Notes: a model not told the origin generated them from the letters alone. A DNA stretch of 64,000 nucleotides from Companilactobacillus nuruki (GCF_002872255.1 NZ_NIPR01000004.1:62001-126000), one strand, 5' to 3'. Positions 37,509 through 46,509 are shown, counted from the stretch's first letter. Numbers and translations: made by a program.

Positions 37509-38363
37509 TTATTTTAATCGTTTCAATAATGGTTGATTTAAATAATCTTTATTTGCTCCACAGGCAATCTGCCAAGCACGGTGCTGATAAATCGGCTCTT
37601 GTGGCAAAAAACTTTTATCCGCCAAAAATGATTCCACTGTTATTTTATTTTTTTCATAAAATTCCAACTTTATTCTTTGCGAAATCAAATCATTTTTTTG
37701 GCGTAATTGTTTAAGTAATTTTTCATTCATTGATTGTGCTAACAGCCTTGTTGTTGGTGGATGAAATTCAAAAACTTGATTCATATTATCTTCAGATAGA
37801 ACTATTTTTTGAGAATAAATCTTACTAAATGGTCCAACAAATCTAATATGATGAAAAATAGTTAGTAATTTTGTTGAAGAATCTAACATCAATAAATAAA
37901 AACCTAATTCATTATCATAATTAAGAAATTTTAGATGCTCACGGCTTACCTTTGGGGCCAAATAGGTTCCACCAAGTATCCAGATGCTAGACATCCCCAT
38001 TTGTTGATACCCATTTACCCTCTGTTCTAAAATATGAACATTCAATTTGGCACATTGGTATTCGATGGCTAACTTTTGATTGATCAATAAATCTGGTCTT
38101 TGTTTAGCTTTAGGTAAATAAAATTCATCAACAACCCCATACCCCATCGAAACAAAAGCCTTATGAAGAATGTTCTTACCTTCCACATGAACCGTTCGCT
38201 CATTGATGTCATTATCCACTTTGTTGATATGACGAAAGTATTTTCTAGTTTCTGTCAAAATCAGTTTAACTTTCTTATCGCAATGACAACAATAATAATT
38301 CTGGTTCATCAGAGCTGTTTTAGCATAAATCAACGTTCCATTTTTGTCCAAAGCTGCATACAT
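37509..38363 (-). CDS. coiA: Competence protein CoiA-like
   Basis: A 284-residue CoiA-family protein. The N-terminus has a CxxC zinc pair (YYCCHCDKKV) and a CoiA-typical RHI motif (YFRHINK). A nuclease-like core follows, with PDLLINQKLAIEYQCAKLN (Asp ... Glu-x-Gln). CoiA helps process incoming DNA in transformation. It is shorter than many homologues (about 330-370 residues), mainly at the C-terminus, but has no frame break. ATG 38363 lies six bases after GAGGTG; GTG and ATG codons just upstream overlap that site. Confidence 0.82.
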   Translation of the reverse strand: MYAALDKNGTLIYAKTALMNQNYYCCHCDKKVKLILTETRKYFRHINKVDNDINERTVHVEGKNILHKAFVSMGYGVVDEFYLPKAKQRPDLLINQKLAIEYQCAKLNVHILEQRVNGYQQMGMSSIWILGGTYLAPKVSREHLKFLNYDNELGFYLLMLDSSTKLLTIFHHIRFVGPFSKIYSQKIVLSEDNMNQVFEFHPPTTRLLAQSMNEKLLKQLRQKNDLISQRIKLEFYEKNKITVESFLADKSFLPQEPIYQHRAWQIACGANKDYLNQPLLKRLK

Positions 38364-38424
38364 TTTCATCACCTCTAAACAAAAATACGTAAAAAATTTC
38401 TATGATACTTCTTAAAAATTAATC

Positions 38425-38466
38425 AAAAAAAACAGGCCTAATAATCAAAATATGATTATTAGGCCT
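38425..38466 (-). terminator. Terminator after mecA
   Basis: A perfect 14-bp stem AGGCCTAATAATCA with TGATTATTAGGCCT, followed by eight T residues on the minus strand. Confidence 0.88.
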
Positions 38467-38474
38467 ATAATTTT

Positions 38475-39152
38475 TTATTTACCAAAATAATATCTAGTCA
38501 ATTCCAAAGCTGTTTTGTTCATAACTTGCTTACCATATTCTGATAAGACAGCCGCTGTAACCTTTGTCTTAAAACTATACTCACTAAGCAATGCTAAAAC
38601 ATCACTATAAGTCATTTCATGCATTTCATCAGTGAACAAAATAAGCTGCAAATAATATTTATTTTCATATTCCCAAAGATTAGAGATACCACTCTCTAGA
38701 TGTAATAAGTTAGCCAATTGGACATAATCTTCAAAGTCTTTAAATTCAACAATAATAGTCTTAGTAGGTGTATCTGGATCATTCAAATATGGAGCTGTAT
38801 CGCTATCATATTCTTCAGTTCCAACCTTGTTATCATCAATATCACTATCATCATTATTATTTTCGACTGAATTTTGTAGCCCATTAAATGGCAATGAACC
38901 AGTACCATCAGAATCATCGCTCTTACTGATCAACAATTCCAAACCTTCTTTGTTTGGCATTATTTGAAAAGTAACGGGCTCATTATTTGTAAAGACGTGA
39001 TCCTTATCAACCTCATCCAAAATACTATAGAAGAACGATTCAATTTGCTTTTTATTACCCAGCAAATCTAGAACAGTAACCCCTCGTTCTTGTAAATCAT
39101 CTGTACTAAGAATGACTCTGATTGTATTCTCATTAAGTCGATCCATTTCCAT
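38475..39152 (-). CDS. mecA: Adaptor protein MecA
   Basis: A 225-residue adaptor that delivers substrates, such as competence regulators, to ClpCP. The start MEMDRLNENTIRV is the conserved MecA N-terminus; ATG 39152 lies six bases after GAGGTG. An acidic linker (about 85-125) joins the N-terminal substrate-binding part to the C-terminal ClpC-binding domain. It sits between coiA and spx as in Bacillus, where MecA also curbs competence and Spx. Confidence 0.93.
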   Translation of the reverse strand: MEMDRLNENTIRVILSTDDLQERGVTVLDLLGNKKQIESFFYSILDEVDKDHVFTNNEPVTFQIMPNKEGLELLISKSDDSDGTGSLPFNGLQNSVENNNDDSDIDDNKVGTEEYDSDTAPYLNDPDTPTKTIIVEFKDFEDYVQLANLLHLESGISNLWEYENKYYLQLILFTDEMHEMTYSDVLALLSEYSFKTKVTAAVLSEYGKQVMNKTALELTRYYFGK

Positions 39153-39291
39153 CATAGTCACCTCAATTCTGTATCTACATTCTAACAGTCTCAAAAACTA
39201 TTTCAACTATCATAACCCGATATTGCTAGTCATTCGAATAATATACTAAAAGTAGAAAACATAGTCAAAAAAAATCACTTTAATCTATAGA

Positions 39292-39323
39292 CAAAAAAAT
39301 CATCCCTCACTAGGAGAGATGAT
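39292..39323 (-). terminator. Terminator after spx
   Basis: ATCATCTCTC and GAGGGATGAT (one G-U) form a 10-bp stem, followed by seven T residues on the minus strand. Confidence 0.83.
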
Positions 39324-39332
39324 TGGTTAATT

Positions 39333-39731
39333 TTAAAGTCCAGCCATTAATTGAGCCTTTTGAAGTTCCATAGTTCTAACACTTCTAGGCAAGAATCTTC
39401 TGATTTCATCTTCATTGAATCCAACTTGAAGACGTTTGTCATCCATAATAATAGGACGCTTCAAAAGACCAGGGTTTGTTTGAACAAGGTCTAATAATTG
39501 ATCAACAGTTAAGTCGTCAAGATTAACCTTAAGGTTTTGGAATGCCTTTGAACGAGTGGAAATAATTTCCTCCGTTCCGTTCTCAGTCATTTGAAGTACT
39601 TGTTTGATTTCTTGCTTATTTAAAGGTTCTGAGTAAATGTTTCTTTCTTTGTAAGGAATGTCATGTTGTTCAAGCCATGCTTTAGCCTTACGACATGATG
39701 TGCAACTTGGAGATGTATAAATGGTTACCAT
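39333..39731 (-). CDS. spx: Redox-sensing transcription regulator Spx
   Basis: A 132-residue ArsC-fold protein with the redox switch CTSC (Cys 10/13) and the RPI motif ([15 protein letters not shown]) typical of Spx. It binds the RNA polymerase alpha C-terminal domain and turns on thiol-stress genes. Levels are set by ClpXP with SpxH, encoded 2 kb away. ATG 39731 with AAAGGAGAG upstream. The 236-bp upstream gap contains a TATAAT overlapped by a Per-box-like sequence. Confidence 0.95.
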   Translation of the reverse strand: MVTIYTSPSCTSCRKAKAWLEQHDIPYKERNIYSEPLNKQEIKQVLQMTENGTEEIISTRSKAFQNLKVNLDDLTVDQLLDLVQTNPGLLKRPIIMDDKRLQVGFNEDEIRRFLPRSVRTMELQKAQLMAGL

Positions 39732-39789
39732 ATATAATCTCTCCTTTCCTGTGTAGTATCAAACTCTTTAAACACAATAATATTGTAAC

Positions 39790-39804
39790 TTAGATTAATT
39801 ATAA
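39790..39804 (-). promoter_or_regulatory. Per-box-like site at the spx promoter
   Basis: The minus strand reads TTATAATTAATCTAA. This matches the PerR/Fur-family box TTATAATNATTATAA at 13 of 15 positions and contains the likely -10 TATAAT. Bacillus spx is PerR-repressed, which makes this plausible. The region is very AT-rich, so a chance match is possible. Confidence 0.35.
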
Positions 39805-39967
39805 AATCTATACTTTTTTTAAAAAAAGTTACGAATATTTGTTCTAAAATAATTATATTGTGAAAACACGTACCCAATAAATAGCCATTTATATATTTCT
39901 TTCACAAATTACATAACTAATATTTTATCAATCCCATTAGTTATACTTTATGTATCTTTCGATGTAA

Positions 39968-40693
39968 TTACACTTCGATTTCCAATCCTTCAAAAGCATG
40001 AACTACCGGAATATCTCCTGCATATTTTTGTGATTGACTTAACATGGTTTCTAAATCAACAGTCTGTGGTAAATGGCTAATCATCAAACGTTTAACATTG
40101 CTATCTTTTGCTAAAGTTCCAGCTTCCTTGGTATTAAGATGTGCCTTATGTCCAGTAACATCCTCTGGAAAATTGGTATCAGCAATCAACAAATCTGCAT
40201 CTTTAGCAAAATCAACTAGTCCATCAAAGTAAGTAGTATCAGCCGTATAAACTAACACCTTACCTTCCTTATTAGTTATACGCATGGCATAAGCTGGAAC
40301 AGGATGAATGGTTCTTAAAAATTCAAATTTCAAACTACCAATTTCAGTTGATTCATAATCATTATAGGCAATCCCTTTCGAGGCATTATCAACTGTAAGT
40401 TGTGCAAAGTTGACAAAATCTTGCGTATGACCATAAATAGGTAGTGGATTTTCTTTTTTAGCAGCGAGCCATTCATACTGCAATACACCAATATCTGCTG
40501 TATGATCATGGTGATAGTGAGATAATATAACTGCATCCAAATCTGTTGGTTTCATATATTTTGATAGAGCATTTAAAACACCGCTACCACAATCAATCAA
40601 CATTTTCTTGCCGTTATCCTCTAATAAGTAACCGGATGTACCGATTCCATTATGAGGATATCCACCATAAAAACCTAAAACTGTAACTAACAT
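39968..40693 (-). CDS. Metallo-beta-lactamase-fold hydrolase (YhfI-like)
   Basis: A 241-residue MBL-fold enzyme resembling RNase Z and Bacillus YhfI. It has the zinc motif SHYHHDHTADI (HxHxDH), LIDCGSG, a C-terminal-half His (TIHPVPAY) and TADTTYFD. ATG 40693 (MLVTVLGFYGG) lies six bases after GGAGG; the in-frame upstream extension has no ribosome site. A phosphodiesterase or related hydrolase activity is likely; the substrate is unknown. Confidence 0.85.
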   Translation of the reverse strand: MLVTVLGFYGGYPHNGIGTSGYLLEDNGKKMLIDCGSGVLNALSKYMKPTDLDAVILSHYHHDHTADIGVLQYEWLAAKKENPLPIYGHTQDFVNFAQLTVDNASKGIAYNDYESTEIGSLKFEFLRTIHPVPAYAMRITNKEGKVLVYTADTTYFDGLVDFAKDADLLIADTNFPEDVTGHKAHLNTKEAGTLAKDSNVKRLMISHLPQTVDLETMLSQSQKYAGDIPVVHAFEGLEIEV

Positions 40694-40737
40694 AGAAAAC
40701 CTCCAAAAAAATTTAAGTTGAAAGGATTTCAATAATT

Positions 40738-41190
40738 ATGAACATAACATTAAAGCTAGGCACATATAATTTTTTAAAAGATCAGCTAACTTCTGCTGAT
40801 ACTTTATTAAAACCCTTATTTCATGCAAACGCCGATCATCTTTTAATAAAAAGTTTATCAACATTTGCTCAATATCGCAGTATAACAGGGACTTATGACA
40901 AAAATAATAATTTATATTCTTTAACTTATTTAAAATTAAATGCCGATCAAGCAAAATTATTTGAAGATAAATTATTCAGTACCCATCCATACTCCTTTAA
41001 TTCTACATCAACTGCGGTTCTCCAAAAAAGAGAAAGCCCACGAGAATATTTAATTATTAGAACATTTACCGAACCCGGTCAAATCAAGGCTTGGCAAAGA
41101 ATGTTACAAGATGAAATTCAAAAACAAATTCAAGGCTCCACTGAGGAAGACTTTGGTTTCTTCTCCAAAGCATATTCAGTTATAGACTAA
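40738..41190 (+). CDS. Conserved-looking protein of unknown function
   Basis: A 150-residue protein with no recognisable family, signal or membrane segment. It contains a mixed alpha/beta pattern and a lysine/glutamine-rich helix near the end (KAWQRMLQDEIQKQIQ). ATG 40738 has AAAGGA upstream at a long distance (11 bases). It is divergent from the MBL gene (44-bp gap), and its 3' end overlaps the convergent ABC permease gene by 11 bp. Codon use looks like its neighbours. Function unknown. Confidence 0.6.
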   Translation: MNITLKLGTYNFLKDQLTSADTLLKPLFHANADHLLIKSLSTFAQYRSITGTYDKNNNLYSLTYLKLNADQAKLFEDKLFSTHPYSFNSTSTAVLQKRESPREYLIIRTFTEPGQIKAWQRMLQDEIQKQIQGSTEEDFGFFSKAYSVID

Positions 41191-43180
41191 ATTTCTGTTT
41201 TACACTTCGCCAGGAAACTTGATAGCTGATAATTCCAAATAAACCATATAGGATTACATAGCCCCCATAGATTAAAATAATATTCTTGGAAATATGACGT
41301 CCAACATCAAACATGGCAATGGCCGCGTAAGATTGGACTAATGCAAATATTATTGGTATCACAAAGGTTAAGGTATTTTCTCGACGAATGATTCCCTTTA
41401 TTTCGCTTTCTTCGACACCAATCTTTTGAAGTGTTCGCAATTGTCTAGACTGATAATCATCTCTTAGAAGTACTCTCAAAGTTAATACACTACCAAGTGC
41501 AACTAATAAAGCAACGCTGAATAGTGCCACAATAAAGAGATAAAAACCCCCACCTTGTTTAAAACGCTTTTTGATACTTCCTTGACGTAAGAACCCCGCT
41601 TGAGTATAGGTATCCTCATACTTGTGGGGTTCTTTTTTCATAACCTCAATACTGGACTTCGATAACGAAGACTTAAAATCGACCTTCATAAAGTACGCAT
41701 CACGATAGCTATTTAACCTCTTTAATTGTCCTCGACTAAGACGATCTCCTTTTTTGAAATCCCATCCATAAAAAGTATCTTCTACCTCAGCGGGCATTTT
41801 AGTATAGTACTTATCAGGTACAATCATCATTGGACCAAAATGCATTGAACTACCATAAGGAAATGAACTACCAGTTCTAGCCGTTTGAATCATTGGCGAA
41901 TTCTTAACCTGAATATTATGTTCATCTGGTTCACTATCATATCTAAATGTTGACGAACTATAATCAATTTTCAAATATTGATGTGAATTGATCTTGGCAT
42001 TTCCTTTATGCATTCGTTTAGGTAGCGACATATAATCAGAATAAGACATGAAAGTCATTGGTTGACGAATATATGATTGTGTATTTTTACTATAATAAGA
42101 AACCAAATTAATCTTAACTGGTGTCTTATAAGTACCCTTTACCTTAGAATCTGTCTTTTTCAGTTCATCTTTAATTACTCGAACAGTATCTTTATTAGCA
42201 GCTAACTCAAACGGGTAGGCATTATTATAATTTTGATGAACCGCTTGATATCCAAAATAGCAAAATGTCAACAAAGCTAATGCCAGTGCTGATAATTCGG
42301 TAACAAACCATAAAATAGAAATATTTTGAAATAACCGATCTTTCATATATTTGAAAGAAAAAATATTTACACCTGAATACGACAAAGAGTGAACTCTTTC
42401 CAAAATATTAAGAACGAATGGTAAGAATCCAAAGTAAACTAAATACGTTCCAAATATATCAGCCGTCATAATATAAAAAACTTCAGTTAATGGCTTAGAA
42501 GAATAGCCAAGCATTCTTATATCTTTAAATAACATTGCCGTACAAAATTGAGCACTTAATAATAAAACAAATCCAAATATTCCCGCGGGAATCCTTAACC
42601 ACCAACGAGTTTTGATAATAATTCGACGTTTTTTCTTTTGGAGAATTCGAATTGTTTTAATCGCATTGACAATACTCAAAATCAAGGTTGAAACAAGAAA
42701 TACCTGAATCAAAAACCATAAATTAGTCAAACTAACATGCATTTCAAAATTAAATCTAACTCTCATCAAATAAAAAAGCAGCATCCCCATAAATTTTTGG
42801 AAAATGAGCATCAATACCATTCCTATTAACCAAGCCAAGGCCTGAACGATTATCGTTTGTAAAAAACTAATCATTACAATTACCCAGCGCTGCATACCTA
42901 ATTTTTCAAAGGTCAAGAACTCATTACGTTGTTGTTTAATAAAAAATCCACCGACATAGATCATATAAACAAAGGCACAAAAAGCAAACAAACCACTCAT
43001 AATTGAGGTTACGTCAGAGATAAAAGAATCCCACATATGTAAAGCAAAGTGTAATGAAGGATTATCGCCCATTGATTCAAGTATTCCAAAGATACCAATG
43101 GCAAAGCTACAAGCTAAAATATAGATTAAATAACTATCGCGCATATTGGATAAACTACGTCTAATAATTTTTCGATACAT
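41180..43180 (-). CDS. BceB-like ABC transporter permease
   Basis: A 666-residue FtsX-family permease with about ten membrane helices. A large extracellular domain (about 310-530) lies between helices 7 and 8, the peptide-sensing BceB layout. It partners the ATPase upstream in removing cell-wall-active peptides such as bacitracin and in signalling to the BceS-type kinase. I start it at ATG 43180 (MYRKIIRRSL), about nine bases after GGAGGAGGGG; it overlaps the ATPase gene by 20 bp. Confidence 0.88.
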   Translation of the reverse strand: MYRKIIRRSLSNMRDSYLIYILACSFAIGIFGILESMGDNPSLHFALHMWDSFISDVTSIMSGLFAFCAFVYMIYVGGFFIKQQRNEFLTFEKLGMQRWVIVMISFLQTIIVQALAWLIGMVLMLIFQKFMGMLLFYLMRVRFNFEMHVSLTNLWFLIQVFLVSTLILSIVNAIKTIRILQKKKRRIIIKTRWWLRIPAGIFGFVLLLSAQFCTAMLFKDIRMLGYSSKPLTEVFYIMTADIFGTYLVYFGFLPFVLNILERVHSLSYSGVNIFSFKYMKDRLFQNISILWFVTELSALALALLTFCYFGYQAVHQNYNNAYPFELAANKDTVRVIKDELKKTDSKVKGTYKTPVKINLVSYYSKNTQSYIRQPMTFMSYSDYMSLPKRMHKGNAKINSHQYLKIDYSSSTFRYDSEPDEHNIQVKNSPMIQTARTGSSFPYGSSMHFGPMMIVPDKYYTKMPAEVEDTFYGWDFKKGDRLSRGQLKRLNSYRDAYFMKVDFKSSLSKSSIEVMKKEPHKYEDTYTQAGFLRQGSIKKRFKQGGGFYLFIVALFSVALLVALGSVLTLRVLLRDDYQSRQLRTLQKIGVEESEIKGIIRRENTLTFVIPIIFALVQSYAAIAMFDVGRHISKNIILIYGGYVILYGLFGIISYQVSWRSVKQKFSL

Positions 43181-43931
43181 TGAAGTAATCCCCTCCTCCA
43201 ATTGTTCGTTGCATGTTAATTATCTGTTCAAAAAATTTGTCTCGGTTACCCGGGTTGATTACCTCTGAGAACACTACCCCATCCTTAATAAATACGACTC
43301 TACTGCAATAACTAGCTGTAAAAGAATCATGGGTAGCCATTAAGATGGTTGTTTTTTCTTTTTGGTTGATCATTTGCATATAATTCAACAAGATAGTTGC
43401 TGACTTAGAATCAAGACTCCCAGTCGGTTCATCCGCAAATAATATTTCCGGACGGTTGATCAAAGCTCTTGCGGCAGCTACAATTTGGCGTTGTCCTAAA
43501 GATAGTTCATCAACCGCACGGTGTGATAATCCTTCAATATTTAAAAGATTCATCATATAATCAAATCGTTCTTCAATTAATTTTTTGTTCGAACGGTTTA
43601 ATGCTAATGGTAAAATAACATTTTCTTTAACATTCAATGAATCCAACAATTCAAAGCTTTGATAGATAAATCCCATTTTATTACGTCGATACTTGGCCTG
43701 TTCACGATCATGTAACTGTGTCAGATCCAATCCATCAATAATGATCTGACCATGATCAGGACGTTCATTAGTGGAGATCATATTTAATAAAGTAGTCTTC
43801 CCAGCACCTGATGGACCCATGATACCCAAAAATTCACCATGTTCTACTTCTAGGCTGATATCTTTAATAGCATGAACCGCAGAACGTTTTTTTCCAAAAT
43901 CTTTTGAAATATTCTTTACAGCAATTTGCAC
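43161..43931 (-). CDS. BceA-like ABC transporter ATP-binding protein
   Basis: A 256-residue ABC ATPase of the MacB/BceA type. Walker A is GPSGAGKTT (39-47), the Q-loop IYQSFELLDSL, signature LSLGQRQ and Walker B EILFADEPTGSLD. GTG 43931 with GGAG upstream. Divergent from the response regulator gene by 78 bp, so the system probably controls its own transporter. Confidence 0.92.
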   Translation of the reverse strand: MQIAVKNISKDFGKKRSAVHAIKDISLEVEHGEFLGIMGPSGAGKTTLLNMISTNERPDHGQIIIDGLDLTQLHDREQAKYRRNKMGFIYQSFELLDSLNVKENVILPLALNRSNKKLIEERFDYMMNLLNIEGLSHRAVDELSLGQRQIVAAARALINRPEILFADEPTGSLDSKSATILLNYMQMINQKEKTTILMATHDSFTASYCSRVVFIKDGVVFSEVINPGNRDKFFEQIINMQRTIGGGDYFNVSKNY

Positions 43932-44009
43932 AGTTAATTCTCCATAATTAATTAATTATTGTTATCATACTATATAGTGTCTTTATTCTAGCACGGAGGA
44001 AATATTATC
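43932..44009. promoter_or_regulatory. Divergent control region of the Bce-type module
   Basis: A 78-bp AT-rich gap between transporter and two-component genes. It contains the palindromic run ATAATTAATTAATTAT and TATAGTGTC-like sequence. BceR-type operators are expected here, but I cannot define one. Confidence 0.4.
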
Positions 44010-44684
44010 ATGGCTAAAATTATGATTATTGAAGATGATCCTTCTATCTCAACATTAATCAGTGAAAATCTCAAGAAATGGCAAATGGATTCTTACATTA
44101 CTAAGGATTTCAATAACGTTATTGAACAATTTAACGACTATCAACCTGACTTGGTTCTATTAGATATAAACTTACCTGTCTATGATGGTTACTATTGGAA
44201 TCAAGAAATTCGTAAGATTTCCAAAACGCCAATTATTATTATTTCATCTCGTAATTCTAATGTAGATCAAATCATGTCAATGAATATGGGCGCCGATGAT
44301 TTCGTTGAAAAGCCCTTCTCAGTTGATATCTTGATTGCTAAGATCAATGCCCTTTTAAGACGTACCTATGATTTCACTAAGAATGCCAGTGACGTCATAG
44401 AACACAATGGTCTTAAATTAAATCTTTCAAGCGGTACTGTTGAAATTGCCGACAACAAAATTGATCTTTCTAAAAATGAATATAAGCTCTTACAAAGGCT
44501 TTTGAAAGACCAAGGTAAGATTGTCACTCGTGAGCAACTTCTTAATTTTATGTGGGACGACGAACGATTCGTAGATGATAATACACTGACAGTTAACATC
44601 AATCGTCTCCGTGGAAAAATCGAAAAATATGGTCTCAAAAATTACATTGTTACCAAAGTCGGTCAAGGATATATTATTCCTTAA
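44010..44684 (+). CDS. BceR-like response regulator
   Basis: A 224-residue OmpR-family regulator with acidic pocket EDD (8-10), phospho-Asp about 52 (LLDINLPVYDG), the switch Lys in EKPF and a C-terminal winged helix ending KVGQGYIIP. ATG 44010 with CGGAGG upstream. The sensor kinase follows 11 bp later. Expected to activate the divergent bceAB-type transporter genes in response to cell-wall antibiotics. Confidence 0.9.
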   Translation: MAKIMIIEDDPSISTLISENLKKWQMDSYITKDFNNVIEQFNDYQPDLVLLDINLPVYDGYYWNQEIRKISKTPIIIISSRNSNVDQIMSMNMGADDFVEKPFSVDILIAKINALLRRTYDFTKNASDVIEHNGLKLNLSSGTVEIADNKIDLSKNEYKLLQRLLKDQGKIVTREQLLNFMWDDERFVDDNTLTVNINRLRGKIEKYGLKNYIVTKVGQGYIIP

Positions 44685-44695
44685 TGAGGTAAAAT

Positions 44696-45688
44696 ATGAC
44701 ATTTCTTAAATACTTACGCGATCATATCTATTCCATCCTAATAGTTTTAATTGGGATGACTTTTGTTGAATTAGTTTTATATTTAGATCCTCGTGTCCAT
44801 TTCCACATGGGTACTTTGATTTATACATGGATACTTGCAATGATTTTCTTAATAACCAATCTGGCTATATCGTACAATCACAAAAAAAATTGGTATTCTC
44901 AACTAGAAAGTTACCAGGAAGATCTTTCTAAGGAACTATTTGGAGCTCAAAATAATGAGCAAAAATTTATTCAAAACAAGATCAATAATATTTCGTTAGA
45001 ATATCGGAATGAACTAACCAACCTCTATCAAAATCAAAAAGATCAAAGAGAGTACACGGAGTCTTGGGTTCATGACATCAAAGTCCCTCTTTCAGCCTTA
45101 AAATTATCTCAAGATGAAGAACTAGATAAAAATTTAATTGCAGAGGAACTGGACCAAATTGACTATTTAGTTGATCAAGCACTCTATTTTGCTCGGCTGA
45201 ATAATTTCTCAAATGATTATTTGATTCAAGAACAGGACTTAAACGATATCGTAAAAGCCTGTATTCGCGCTAATAAACGGTTATTTATTAGCAAAAGAAT
45301 CGGTATTAGTTTTGATGTTACCGACAAGAAAGTTTTAACAGATGAAAAATGGTTGAGTTTTATTATCAATCAAATAATTTCTAATAGTTTAAAATACACT
45401 GATCAAAACGGCAAAATCAATATTTTTACTACAACACATGATAATAATATTGAACTACATATTAAGGATAACGGTATTGGAATCGTTGACCAAGATATTA
45501 GTCGTGTTTTCAACAAGGGATTCACTGGTACTAACGGCCGTAAATCTGGCAGTAAATCAACTGGTATGGGTCTTTATTTAGTTAAAAAAATGGCCGATAA
45601 ATTAGGACACTCTATCCAAATTAAATCTAAGCCTAATCAAGGTACAGAAACAATAATTACCTTTTTGGATCTGCCTTATTATAAATAA
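44696..45688 (+). CDS. BceS-like intramembrane-sensing histidine kinase
   Basis: A 330-residue kinase. Its two membrane helices (about 13-31 and 39-59) are joined by only a few extracellular residues, as in BceS kinases that sense through their ABC transporter. The H-box is TESWVHDIKVPLSALKL (His 126); N-box IINQIISNSLKY; G-boxes DNGIGI and STGMGLYLVKK. ATG 44696 with GAGG upstream. A strong bidirectional terminator follows. Confidence 0.92.
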   Translation: MTFLKYLRDHIYSILIVLIGMTFVELVLYLDPRVHFHMGTLIYTWILAMIFLITNLAISYNHKKNWYSQLESYQEDLSKELFGAQNNEQKFIQNKINNISLEYRNELTNLYQNQKDQREYTESWVHDIKVPLSALKLSQDEELDKNLIAEELDQIDYLVDQALYFARLNNFSNDYLIQEQDLNDIVKACIRANKRLFISKRIGISFDVTDKKVLTDEKWLSFIINQIISNSLKYTDQNGKINIFTTTHDNNIELHIKDNGIGIVDQDISRVFNKGFTGTNGRKSGSKSTGMGLYLVKKMADKLGHSIQIKSKPNQGTETIITFLDLPYYK

Positions 45689-45689
45689 T

Positions 45690-45727
45690 AAAATCCCCGT
45701 AAGTCCATTGCGCCTTACGGGGATTTT
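45690..45727. terminator. Bidirectional terminator after the kinase gene
   Basis: AAAATCCCCGTAAG and CTTACGGGGATTTT make a perfect 14-bp stem with a 10-nt loop, between the kinase gene and the convergent ribbon-helix-helix gene. Confidence 0.85.
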
Positions 45728-45751
45728 ACTCTTTATCATCATCACGTTTAC

Positions 45752-45976
45752 TTAACAATAGTTTTCCATCTCTTTTTTTAAATCTGCTAACGAAACATCA
45801 TGATTAACTTTACGCTCACGTACTGATTTCTCATAAAGCTCATCATCAATATCGTCTTCTATCTTTTCGACAGCTATCGAGCGCAGAAAAGCTGATACGC
45901 TGACATTCTTCGACTTAGCATAGTTTTTTATCAGCTTCTCATCTTGACCGTCCAGATATAAAGAAATAACTGCCAT
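45752..45976 (-). CDS. Orphan ribbon-helix-helix antitoxin-like protein
   Basis: A 74-residue protein. The N-terminal beta strand (AVISLYLDGQDE) and two helices (KLIKNYAKSKNVSVSAFLRS) fit the ribbon-helix-helix DNA-binding fold of RelB/DUF6290-type antitoxins; the acidic C-terminus would wrap a toxin. No toxin gene overlaps or follows: the stop is 25 bp from a terminator, and nothing toxin-like lies upstream. ATG 45976 with AAGGTGG upstream and a promoter (TTGAAA, 17 bp, TAGACT) at 46032-46004. Confidence 0.7.
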   Translation of the reverse strand: MAVISLYLDGQDEKLIKNYAKSKNVSVSAFLRSIAVEKIEDDIDDELYEKSVRERKVNHDVSLADLKKEMENYC

Positions 45977-46032
45977 CTACGTCACCACCTTATTTTCATG
46001 TACAGTCTATTCTGTTATACAATTTTTTTCAA

Positions 46033-46424
46033 TAGTTAGCCCTTTCACGATTAAAAAACACATAAAAAATATTCTGTAAATTGATTAATTGATACTTAAT
46101 ATATAATTAGTTACTTTTGTAGATATATATCATGTCACCTTTGTAGAAAAGGGAGTAAGAAAAAGCCACAATAGATTGCTCTGATAAGAATCCTCACCTA
46201 CTAATAAGGCTTTATATAGTAAGATTTAAGTCAATTATCATTAATAAACAATTCCAATAATATATATTATCAAAGAGTTCTAGGAATATTTTTTATAAGT
46301 TTAACTAAAATAATAAGAATTTATTCGAACTTTAAATTCATCATGAATATTTTTTCTGACACAAAAGAATGAAAGTTTAACCATACTCCAGAATAATATA
46401 AACTTGTAATCTACGACGTGAAAC
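46033..46424. other. Gene-free AT-rich stretch
   Basis: No credible gene on either strand. It holds a direct repeat of TTTGTAGA at two places near 46115 and 46142, and a weak AAAGCC/GGCTTT pairing at about 46163-46213 without a T-run. The rest is featureless AT-rich sequence. It could be an eroded remnant of a lost gene or mobile element. Confidence 0.4.
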
Positions 46425-46467
46425 AAATAATTCCTAGTAATCAAAATTCGATTACTAGGAATTATTT
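46425..46467. terminator. Hairpin downstream of copB
   Basis: AAATAATTCCTAGTAATC and its perfect complement (18 bp) enclose a 7-nt loop, 43 bp past the copB stop. T-runs are short, so it may be a weak terminator or mRNA-stabilising hairpin. Confidence 0.6.
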
Positions 46468-46509
46468 AGTCTTAACGCTTGAACACTGAACATGTTTTGT
46501 CCCAATCTT

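Noticed and set aside
37509-38363. coiA as a frameshifted pseudogene because it is short
   Set aside because: Zinc pair and nuclease-core residues are intact and no continuing frame is found downstream; it is simply shorter at the C-terminus.
46330-46375. Short frame MNIFSDTKE in the gene-free stretch
   Set aside because: Nine codons without a ribosome site or conserved context.
46468-46509. Short frame after copB ending DWDKTCSVFKR
   Set aside because: No start codon or ribosome site of its own and too short to judge; likely chance reading beyond the copB stop.
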